This document shows positions 41,918 to 53,900 of a stretch of DNA of 64,000 nt, one piece after another. The position numbers and the translations under genes are program-made. Under the pieces are notes generated by a model. That model was not told where the DNA came from and searched no databases. It saw only the letters and a program-made list of their open reading frames with translations. Origin of the DNA: Blastobasis lacticolella (Eukaryota; Arthropoda; Insecta; Lepidoptera; Blastobasidae); contig LR990039.1 in NCBI GenBank assembly GCA_905147135.1, positions 30,439,708 through 30,503,707 on the forward strand, written 5' to 3'. Within the stretch, counting starts at the first letter, position 1. Every line of letters begins with the position of its first letter.

Positions 41918-44900
41918 ATGTCGGATTGGTATCGGTGGATGACTATGCTGCAGGCGATACTTGTTCTAACATGTCTTGTGCCATACCTAGAGGGTAATGA
42001 TAACATACAAAAGTTACCTTTTTGCAATCCAAACGATGCCTCAGTCAGCAACGAGTAAGTTTATCTACCTATTTTCTTATGTATATGTTAATATACATTG
42101 GTTTTATAAATTCGATTTAAATAGATAAATGATCTTCAGTAAGTTGGCAGCTGTAATTTCACTGCTCAAATATCAGAGTATTGAAGGGTGAGACATATGT
42201 TGTACCCACCTAATATGAAAATGTTGTGTTCATGCTTAAGATTGTAGAAGGAAATAGCCCCTAACTTTATGGGGATGAATTCATGAAGTTCTATATTTTT
42301 ATAAAGTAAAGTAAACTGTAATGGGTAAATAGATTTATAAGCCAGTAATCTCATAGTCAGTCTCTGCCTACCCCTATGGGATACTAGCATGAGTGTGTAT
42401 GTTTGTATGTACAAAATCACATATTGGTAGATTTAGACAGTTTTTAGGGGTAATCATAGCCTTTCTTTTCTTATGTTTCAAGACAAAATACATCCAGTAG
42501 CAAAGTACAGTTTCCTTGCATAATGATGTACATGCACCTGACCACCTCAACCTCTTCATTAGCAGTTAGCTGTACTTTCATTAGGGACTGGACAGACTAG
42601 TACCATTTACAGTCTGTAGTTGTTACATTGTGGAGGTGGCTGGTGGTGTCATTTATTTAATTCAAAGGTGAAATAAACTGGCATTAAACTCAATAGGTAT
42701 TAATCAACATTTGATCCTGTACATCTACTATTTCAGTAAAGAACCTTTAGCAGCTTTTATTAGTCTATTACTGGGTCATTATATTGTAAGTCATTGGGTT
42801 CATTTTGGATATAAATTAGCAAAATTACTGTAAATAAAAAGTAACTGCAAATTAACTTCATTAAACAGAAAGCAATCTAAAAGACATGTTCAAATTACTA
42901 TTTAACACTTAATTTATTTCATTTGATTTTTATTCATTCAAATTCTTAGAATGTTTATTGTAGCTGCTTCAAGTACTTTTGATATTGCTTTCAAACTGAC
43001 CTATAAAGTTAGCCAACTGGCCGCCTTAAATGTTTATGTCTAACATATACCATTAATCATTGGAGCATTATTAATGCCAACATGTATGCTGTTTCAATGA
43101 GTTGTTGTCATACTTCTGAGCTACCGGGCCACTACCCAAGGATGTTTCTGTCACAACAGCCCATTGGCACAACAAATTTTTATCAGTTTTGTGTTGCCCT
43201 CATATTATGATGTCCAACAACTCATTTTATGTACTGTGTTTCCACAGCTTAATAATAGTGAGCACCCTAGATGGAAGACTAACTGCGTTCTCAACAGAAA
43301 ATGGCATTAAAGCTTGGCATGTTGAGACTCTGCCATTACTCACATCAAACCTTCACCATGTTGAGGTATCCACTTATGTACTAAATTTTTTAGAATAATT
43401 TTTTAATTGCCATAAATGTAGCATTATTATCAATGGGTGTGTAAGTATTTAGCATTTTAGATACTAAGTATATGTTTCATCACACCAGCTATTGTTTTAA
43501 CATTTAATGTGTAATCTTGTTGTACACTTATCTTAGAGGGGGGCCCAGGAGATCCATAACACAGGTTAACCTAGTTTGGACTCCTGTCTCCCAATCAACT
43601 ATTTGATATTTTAAATGTCTTTGTAAACTTATTTGGGAGAAAAATAAATACCTAATAATAAATACCTAATAATAATAATAATCATGAACCACTCTGGTTA
43701 GGTTTCCCGGTTAATAGGGTCATGGGGTCAGATAGCAGTTGCTCCACTGTAATTACCAGATCTGCCAAATCCTGGATCATTATCAAGGCATAACTCCAGG
43801 CTCTCATGCATGAGAGATCCCAACCAGGATATTGTCGCCAAGATAATTATTTTATAACAACTATTGTTAACCAGTTGGTCAAAACAATCACACAAGGCTG
43901 GAGTGTTTTGCAATAACCTCATATTAAAAATACACAAAGACTTGGTTGGTTGCTTTATATGATACCCATAACCAGAAAGGGTTGGTCTGATTAATCCATT
44001 TTTAATTACATAGTACAGTTATTTATTATATATTTTGTATTGGTTTGTAACGTTAGGCCTTCTCAATTTTGTATAAATTCAAGCAAATAACTTCGTAACA
44101 ATAATGCTTGTCCACCGTATACCGAGCAGCTCACGGCCGGCGGCAAGTGGGTGCGGCTGGTGCCGTCTCTGCGCGGGACGCTGTACAGCATGAGCGGGGA
44201 GAACATCGAACCTTTGCCTTTTGACGCTGACCAACTGCTCTCCTCGTCGTTCAAGTACTCCGATGACTTAGTCATCGCAGGTAAGGCGTTTGCTTACACC
44301 TATCTGCCACCCTACCACGTAAGGGTAAAGTGTTGTGGTGAAAATGTAGTCTACGCATGTAGCCATGTGAATGCATCGCGGAATTCTAGTAACAGGTGAA
44401 GGAATCACTATAAGTGGAGGTAACCACTGTCCAGGAAGGCGTAGATTCATATACGCGTATTCTTCATTGTACGCTTGGTGTACGCTTGCTTGCCGCTTAT
44501 ATACAAAACTACGAAACTGTCCACGGAGCGGCAGCACGTATTATTATTTGTTAAATGATGGGAACTGCTACGAAAATTTGACAGTAGGAAACTAACCGTG
44601 TTTGTATAATCTACCTTAATATTGTAGAGAAGATAGGTATAACGAAAAAATATTTTTTTTGTCGCTACGAACAATATACAGTTATACTGGTGATATTTAT
44701 TTCTATATATGGATGCGCCCAGTATAATCGTCGTTTGCGGCGACTTTGAATTGGTAATAATAAACCTAAACAACGTCGAAAAATTTACGCTTTCAATACG
44801 CTTGCACGGGCGTATTTTACAGCGTCAATGAAACTAAGCGGCTGTGGACAGTGCTGCTTTAGAAAAGGTACATAAATCTGTCGTGCTCCTTCTGCGCACA

Positions 44901-47900
44901 TGTTTGTGAAAGCACGGCCCCCGCGGCCTTTCCAGATCCGAGTAGGTAACCACCAACCGGAATTTATATTTTTAAGGATTGCAGAATGAGAAATAGACCA
45001 AGTTTATTGGGCCTTAGGCCTTACTCAATATGAAAAAAATCAAAATCATCATCATCATCATATCAGCCAGAAGACGCCCACTGCTGGGCATAGGCCTCCC
45101 CCAGAGATCTTCACAAAGGCCGGTCCTGTGTTTTCCGCATCCAGCTGGTACCTGCGATCCTTACCAGGTCGATCCACCTTGTAGGAGGCCTACCCACGCT
45201 GCGTCTTCCGGTACGTGGTCGCCACTCGAGAACTTTTCTGCCCCATCGGCCATCTGTTCTTCAAGCTATGTGGCCTGCCCACTGCCACTTCAGTCTGGCA
45301 ATCCTCAGAGCTATGTCGGTGACCTTGGTTCGCTTGCGGATTTCCTCATTTCTGATTCGATCGCGCAAAGAAACTCCGGGTATAGCTCTTTCCATTGCCC
45401 TTTGGGTAACAGTGAGCTTTCTTATAAGGCACACTTATCTACGCTTAGATCTTTTAAACTACGCAACAGATTTTAATGCGGTTTCCAACAAAAGGGTAAA
45501 ACGTAGGGGTAAGCGTAACGTAGATGTAGGGCTTACCCTACATCTACGTTACTCTTAAGTAGGAGTAGGACACCACGCCAGCGAAGTTGCGTCGGGTCCA
45601 CTAGTAAAAAAAATGTTTTTTGGTACTGTTAGTTGTGGCGTAAATACATTCCCCGTAGATATCGGCGGTAAAGCATGCACATTTGTTCGACTTCGTGAGG
45701 CGTCGTGCGCGTGCGAGAAAATACAAAGCCGAAACTAGCTGATATGATTTATTTACCGCAGGTACCAACCTATGTTTGATATTATCCATGATGGACTTAT
45801 GTAACCCACGTACGTGTATGAACTAGACAGTGGATATCACTTTCCAGCAGGTGGCTCGCTTGCCAGTTTGTCTAGCAATTGCCTTCGAACAGTCTTTGAG
45901 AAAAATGAAAGTTCATAGCCTTGAATTCTATACGCGATGAATTCGATAGCCCGATAGACGTATCTCGAGTGTTTTAATAGGAATTTCAGCGATATCATAC
46001 GACCCTAAAAGTATCTCCTGACATAGTTTAATGCGGAGACAACCAACGCTATCGATCATTACGTGTCGTTACTAATCTTATTAATCACGATTATCACATA
46101 CACATAGCGATAACGGGGACGAATAATATAGGTATAAATTACGGAAATAATAGTACTTACCTATGACTAACAAAGAAAAAAATATGTTTGTACTTTTTTA
46201 ATGAAATGTCGAAACCAATGTACAAATCGTAGATGGGAGACAAGATGGCTTTCTGCCAACTTTATATGTTCAGGCGATCTTCCGAGCAGCACGGCATCGG
46301 TAGATACGAGGTGACATAACGACATCGCGCGACAATTGAGCTCAACGTATTATGCTCTAGGGATATATGACGGGGACTATTTGTGTGCGACACTCCGGCG
46401 CTAATCCGTCGCGTAAAAATAGCCTAGGTCGTTCCCCATGTAGCTATCTATCTGCTTGCTAAATTGAATCCATTAAATTAAATTGTGCATTATTTACTAA
46501 CTTGTATTGTCATAATTATCTTCACGTTTATCATGGCTTATGTCAGCTAGTGTCCGCTATTCTGCTTTTGATATTTTATACTATTACGGTACCTAGTTTT
46601 TGAGTTTATCGCAAACGAACAGACATACATATGTATTATGTATGTAATGATGTCAATCCATCGCTTCTAAGGCCACCCTTGGACCCTCTTTTCTGGTGCC
46701 CTAGAGCTACCTATTTCCCGTGTATCCTCTATTGAGTCTCTTCAATCCGATCCGCGATATTGCTTACTAAACCCGTATCCCGCCCCTGTCAGGCGCCCGC
46801 GAGACCGTCTGGCTGGGCGTGGACGCCGGCACCGGCGGCGTGGTGTACGAGTGCGGCGCCGGCGGCTGCGGCGGGGAGAGCGCCGCTGCCGCCGCCGGCC
46901 GCGACGTGCTCGTCCTACGTCGGCACTCCAACACCGTGCGAGCGCTCGACCCGCGCACCGGCGCCGAAAAGTGAGACCACACGAACACGCATTAAGCCGG
47001 ATCCACACGGCACCAACTAATGCTTGCACAGCGCGTTTGTACAAACAAAGTTTGCGCAAACGGATCGTTTAGACGACAAAATTAAAAATTTGACTCCAAC
47101 TTAAAATTTGACGTCTACACGATCGCACAAACGCGCTGTGCAAGCATAAGTTGTTGTCGTGTGGATAGGGCTTTACATAGACATACAGACGCTGTCCTAT
47201 TGGCAGCGGTCGTGTGACCATGGTCGTAAGACCAATATTATCATTATTTTTAGCCATTTCCATCCCACTGCAGCGCAAAGCCTCCCTATAAATCTTCCAC
47301 AACTTACGGTCGGATGTTTTCCACGGCCAATCCTTAGAAAGACCGTTGCCAATTAGGACAGCGCCACACACGTTATCAACGTGATGTGTTGCTGCTCGAT
47401 TCGACGATTTTTAAACTATCTTTGAGCCTTATGTGTTTAATCATCATCATCGTCATTCGAGCGGGAAATCCCGGCATCTGTCTTATGTGTTTGACATGAC
47501 TTCTTTAACTACAGCAAACTACGTTAACACACGTCTATATTACGCCAACTTGTTCAAACTCTCCCCCGTGCATTGGTTACACCGCCGGCTCGCGTCCCCA
47601 GGTGGAACTTCAGCGTGGCGGAGCACCACGTGGCGTTGAGCCGGCGCGAGTGCGCGGGCGCCGGGCCGCCGCGCGCCGCCGACGTGGCGGTCGCGGTCGC
47701 GATGCCCGAGGGCAGGGTCGCGGTCAGGAGGGCGGGCGACCCGAACCCCATGTGGCAGCAGAAGGTGAGTCCTTGCTGCGGTTAGTCGCTAAATGTCCTA
47801 TGTGGCAGCAGAAGGTGAGCACGCAGTTGTGGTGGGTAGTCGCTAAATGTCTTTGCAATATGTCCTATGTGGCAGCAGAAGATGAGCACGCAACTGCGGC

Positions 47901-50900
47901 GGTTAGTCGCTTGCAATATGTCCTATGTGGCAGCAGAAGGTGAGCACGCAATTGTGGTGGGTAGTCGCTAAATGTCTTTGCAATATGTCCTATGTGGCAG
48001 CAGAAGGTGAGCACGCAACTGCGGCGGTTAGTCGTTTGCAATATGTCCTATGTGGCAGCAGAAGGTGAGCACGCAATTGTGGTGGGTAGTCGCTAAATGT
48101 CTTTGCAATATGTCCTATGTGGCAGCAGAAGGTGAGCACGCAATCGCGGCGGTTAGTCGCTAAATGTCCTTGCAATATGCCCTATGTGGCAGCAGAAGGT
48201 GAGCACGCAATCGCGGCGGTAACCTAGTAGCTACACAACACGCGTTGCCATTATGGGGTGCGATGGAAATATCAGTCCACCACCCAGGGTCCTATCGATC
48301 TCTTAGTCAGACCTAATGGGCGGTAGTGTCGCCGACATGTCGGTGTGATGGGATAAGCTGTGTTAGTAAAGCCGGTGGTAAGACCATGTCAGGCCTGAGT
48401 AGAATGCCTGGACGCGTACCACCGCCTTATCTATTTCTACTGGCTAGTAATATTGCTTGTGCTTTCCGATTTGAAGGATAAAGCGGCCAGTGTAGTAACC
48501 ATGTGAAGTAGCAAATATGAATGATTACACATAGTAAAGCATTGTCATTTACTAGCAGGTCAGATGGCAGTCAAATGCCCGGCCGGCTAGTAACAAATAA
48601 AAACCTCGCAAGTTGACCCAGGATGAAGGTTCCGGAGTCCAATCAACAGACTAGTTTTAATGCCTGTCTAATAGTGTCGATTGACTTTCGATAGTATCGA
48701 TTAATACAGGAGCAATACTGTCGATATTATCGTCCGTATCGATATTATTTTCGGAAGTCAGGAGCGCTAGTAACGTCACCTTCTCTACCCTATAACCCGA
48801 GATACACATGCCTGGCATTCTGTGCTTACACTTTCCGGTAAGACTTGTAATACAATTTACGTAGACGGCATGTGCAAGTATATTTTATCCAGTGGTAGGG
48901 CTCTGTAAAGCCTGAGGAGTCCGCCAGGGTGAGTACCACCGCTTTATCTATTTCTGCCGCAAAGCAACAACGCTTGTGTTTGCAGGATAAGGTAGCCAAC
49001 ACAATTACAGGCATGAGGCATTTCATCTTAGTCCTCACAGTGACATAGCACCTGCGGTTCTATACTTCTGTTGCTTGCGACCTTAATGTATGAATCGTCG
49101 ATGATATGGGCGACAGTTACCGCTTAGGTAAGCCCAGGTGGGCTGTCGTGCAAGTATGCCAGCTACTGGCATGTGTGTCTTAGGCCGTGTGTCTGTGCAG
49201 CTGGGCGCGCCCGTGGCGGGCATGTGGCGGCTGCGCGGCGGCGAGCTGCAGCGCGTGGACGTGCTGTGGGAGGCGGCGCGCGCGCTGGGCGTGCCCGCCG
49301 CCGCGCCGCCCAGCCTCTACATCGGGGTGCACGACGCGCAGGCAAGTCGCCACACACACAGACCACACAGACCACACAGACCACACAGACCACACAGACA
49401 GAACATTTTGGAGGTGAAATTAAAGATAAAAAATGTAAACACACAACTGTCAATGTCAAAGAGACTATGCAGGGGTATAAAGCGTTTGGCACACTTTTCA
49501 GTGTGCTTTGCAAAGCTGGTAAACTTTCGAAAAGGAAACAAATCGATTTGCCCCCATTTATACGATTGGTTATTATATTGGAACACTAGTTAGAAAAGTC
49601 CAATATTAGAAAGAAGTGGTCGCCATTTTGAATCTTATATTATTTTATGTATTATTATTTGAGAAATTAATTAAATGTGTCTCGGTGACGGTCAATCTCT
49701 TACTTTCCAAGCCTTTGCAATAATGTACTGTAACAACGAACCAAAGGTAAAGAATTTCTTACCATTACCAGTGGCATAAATGAAAACTACCCATATATAT
49801 AACAACACAAATATGTAACAAAAAAAAACATACTTTAGTATTTAATTCAGTAAAATATTTTTAAATATTGATTTTAATCAATTTTTCAATGATTTTAAAT
49901 AATTCACCATTTGGGTTATTTTTTTTATAGTAGCAACCCATTTGTTTACATTTTTTATCTTTAATTCGATCTCATGCTATAGCTACTCCTCCTGGCCATA
50001 TCTTTTTTTACGTTATACGGTAGGCAAACAGCTGGAGAGCGTCGGTAGCCAGGCGGTTGAGTATCCTACTCGTAAGCGATAGGTAGTGGGTTCGAATCTC
50101 GCTGCGGCCATGTAAGGAAAACATCGTAACCTTCGAATTCAGGTGACTGAATTTGTAACCATGATCCAATCTGGTCAGGTTCCCCTGGTAATGAGTAAGG
50201 TCTCCAGTGCTCCAAGGGGTGGGGATTTGGGGAACCGTAGCTTTAGCAGTGGACGGGTATTTGCCTCTTCGCTGCCAGAGCAACGTGTTATAGAGGTGGG
50301 CATGCCCCTGGTGTTGCCAATGTCTGTAGGCAGGGGTGACCATTTTCCAGCAGGTAGCCCGCTTGCCTATTTGCCTACCGTATAAATAAAATAAATAAAT
50401 CATCTTAGCGTTAATGTACCGGTTGTGCTCTCGCTCTCGGTTGAGGTCCCGGGATCTGCCTTGACCATGATCCAGGATTTGGAAGGCTAGGTAATTACAG
50501 TGCAGCGACTGTCATCTGACCCCCGTGACCCTGTTAAGTCGAACTATCTTTCCTACAATCTGTCAAAAAGTGCTTCACGGATGTCCAACAATTATTTATT
50601 TAGAATGTTATCATTCACACCACAGGCGCCATATCGACATGCTCTAAAAAATCTACGTTATTTGTTGTTACAAGTTTTCACACTGTTTGCGCCAGATACT
50701 TTTTTTATGTTAACCACCATAACCACCAGTTAGTAATGGTAACATAAATGTTTAGCTTTGAGTGTTTTCAATGTGTACCGTTATTACTTTAGAACGCAAG
50801 TGTATAAACTGTTGATAATGAATTTGTTACACGAAGTTTGCGCAGCGAATAAATAAATAGGGTTACGATTCAATACATTTTTTCTTGCTTTGCGACTTTC

Positions 50901-53900
50901 AACGTTTTTAACAAGCAATTACGCGCCACACACGTGAAGTGACTGTGAGTGACGTAATATTACTGAACCTCTCCCACCTGCCTGTACTTCCCCGCATAAT
51001 CTGGCTTCAAAAACTTGGCGTGCTTAATATAGTCAGAAAGTGCTTCACACTGGGTCATCGACGTTTGCTGTATAAATCACAGGTTCGACCCCATGTGGAG
51101 TACTACTCCTACCTATGGGCTGTTACACCCCAGTGCCAACCCCTTCCACTGGATTCCATCCAACGCCTGGGTATTCGTATTGTCGATGATACCCTTCTCA
51201 CAGATGCTTTAGACCCCTTAGCCCTCCGAAGAGACGTTGGCCCTCTGTGTGTTCTCTACCGTCTGTACAACGGGGAGTGTTCCGAGGAACTGTCGAACTT
51301 GGTGCAACAGTCACTTTTCCGCCACCGCACCCTCCGACGATGGGATAGATTTCATCCACACCATCTGGATGGCTGGCATCCAACTAACGTACGGGCATCG
51401 TGAGATGTGGAATGAGCTCCCTCGCGAAGTCTTTCCTTCGCGCTATTACATGGGGTTCTTCAAAGGGCATGTCAACAAGTACCTCAAAGGCCGGCACCGC
51501 ATCCGTTCCCCTAAGGTTGCAGATGTTCGGTGGCCGCTTTCCACCAGGTGGACCGTCCGTCGTGTCAATGGTCCGTGCCACCCTAGTCATTAAAAAAACC
51601 CGCTGTAGCCCTGTAGGAACTATTGTATCAAGTTATAGCAATTTTTAAGATTTATTTTTCCTATAGTTTCCATGAATTCACAACTATATTTGTGGCTTTA
51701 GCGATTGAGTCAATGTAAACGTCTGCGATTCAAACAGTACGTTATTTATTTGCACTGCGCTTGCTTTCTTATCTTGTTACTGCGGCGCTGCGTTGTTTTT
51801 ACACTGAATTTATTTCGCTCTTTATTTTAATCAATACTTCTATTGCTACGTTATCGCAATTTCTTGTAAATGAAAACTATAGCAAAGCGACATTTCTATA
51901 TTTTCTCTAAGGTTAAATTGATTGCGGAAGTTAAAAAGCGTGAAAATAATCAAGAGCCTAAACGATACAAATGAGCATGAAGTCCATCCATACATGTCTC
52001 GAAAGGGTTTGCCACCCTCCCCACAGGAATGTAGGGGGCCACCTTCCCCACAGGAAAGTAGGGGGTCACCCTCCCCACAGGAAAGTTGGGGACCACCCTC
52101 CCCACAGGAAAGTTGGGGAGCACCCTCCCCAAAGGAAAGTAGGGGGCCACCCTTCCCACAGCAAAGTAGGGGAAAACCCTCCCCACAGGAAAGTAGGGGG
52201 CCATCCTCCCCACAGGAAAATAGGGGGCCACCCTCCCCCACAGGAAAGTTGGGGACCACCCTCCCCACAGGAAAGTAGGGGGCCACCCTCCCCACAGGAA
52301 AGTAGGGGGACACCCTCCCCAAAGGAAAGTAGGGGGCCACCCTCTCCACAGGAAAGTTGGGGATTTTAGTGTTGTACACTGTGAGTGAGGTCCTAAACTG
52401 TCTTTCCTGTAAACCTAAGGAATTTGTCGTATTTTGCGAAACATAAGTGTTGATGGCACTCTGGTATAGGTATGGCATATGCGTGGTATTTTTATGCAAT
52501 CAAACGGATGCCAAACAATTTAAACTGCTTAAAACAAATTGTTTTGACTAGTTTATTTTTTATTTGACAAGTGTGAGAATTGATCGTGCTCAATAATTGT
52601 GGTTTCTCACATTCGTATTGGAAAGAGTGTCCCTAACTATGTCGCGGATTCACGCCTCCTTCAGTGACCACAACACTATGGGTAGTTGAATAGTGACCAC
52701 ATTTCAGATCAATGAATATATTACGAACGAGTCAGTCGAATAGTGTTGACACCTATTTGGCTCAGATTTGGCTTCATAGTGGAATGAATAATATACGAAT
52801 ACTTAGCCGTTGTTGTTTAGCTGAGCGATTTATCTTGTATTTACTTTGATTTGCATTCAGCTATTGCGATGAAACATTAATACCTCTCCAATTTCCTTTT
52901 TCGGGCACAACAGCTGATTTATTAATATAAAATTCTGTTTTAAAGTAAAGTAAAATGCTTTTATTCCACTTTGTTTGTTGATTATATTTTAATAAGTCAA
53001 GACTTTCCAGCATTTGCGAATGCCGCTTCAAGACATTTGTACTATACCGGCACTGCATATCTTATTTTATAGTAGCAGTTCCCAGCGGATTTCACCCGTG
53101 CACAGTTCAGATCTCTGTAAACATTCTACTTTCCCGCGGGACACTATTATTTTCCCGGGATAAAAAGTATCCTATGTCACTCCGGAATAACGTAGCTACA
53201 TATTAGTGAAAGAATTTTTGAAATCGATCTAGTAGTTATTGAGTTTATTCATTATAACATTTTCTCTAATATTAATACTACTGTGTATGAAATAATACCA
53301 CTATTCTTACGATGAGGGAAAACATCGTGATGAAACCTGCAAATTCAGCCTACTGAATTTGTAACCATGATCCAATCTGGCCAGGTTCCCCTGGTAGCAA
53401 AGTCGCGGAGGTCAGATGGCAGTCGCTCCACTGTAATTATCCTAATTATCCTCGATCATGGTCAAGGCGGATCCCGGGCACTCGTGGTCGAGAGCACAAC
53501 CGGGACATTAACGCCAAGATGATTTTATTTATTTTATATAATATATGGTGGCAAATGAGCAGGCGAGCTTCATACAAATTCCAAACTTTACCTCTTGTCT
53601 GTTTAACTGTGACAATTCTAATATAAGCCTGTGGTGTTAGTCACAGTAGAATAAACCATTTGACCATTGTGAGCTTCCATATCCGTACCATTCGATTGCC
53701 TATTAGTTCCAAATTCGCAACACGGCCCTGCCTTGTTCAGTACTCATGCCCTATCCTGCCCCTACAGCTATACATCCAGGAGAGCCAAATGTACGCACAA
53801 CAGCTGGACACGACTGTGGTGGCCAACACGGTGCCCTGGAAACTGGTGTCCAGCCGGCCCATGATCGCGGCACATCAGGAGACTGCGCTGGCGTCCACCC

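Noticed and set aside
46742..47072. Frames of 73-105 residues around PERK exon 4 in other phases
   Set aside because: Shadows of a GC-rich exon lacking stops. The sense exon with matched splice phases explains the region.
47602..47943. 113-residue frame continuing past PERK exon 5 into the donor array
   Set aside because: A different phase from the PERK frame. The authentic frame is [10 protein letters not shown] and ends at the donor.
51846..52499. 217-residue minus-strand frame rich in [13 protein letters not shown] repeats
   Set aside because: Generated by the 27-bp minisatellite, with equivalent frames on the plus strand.
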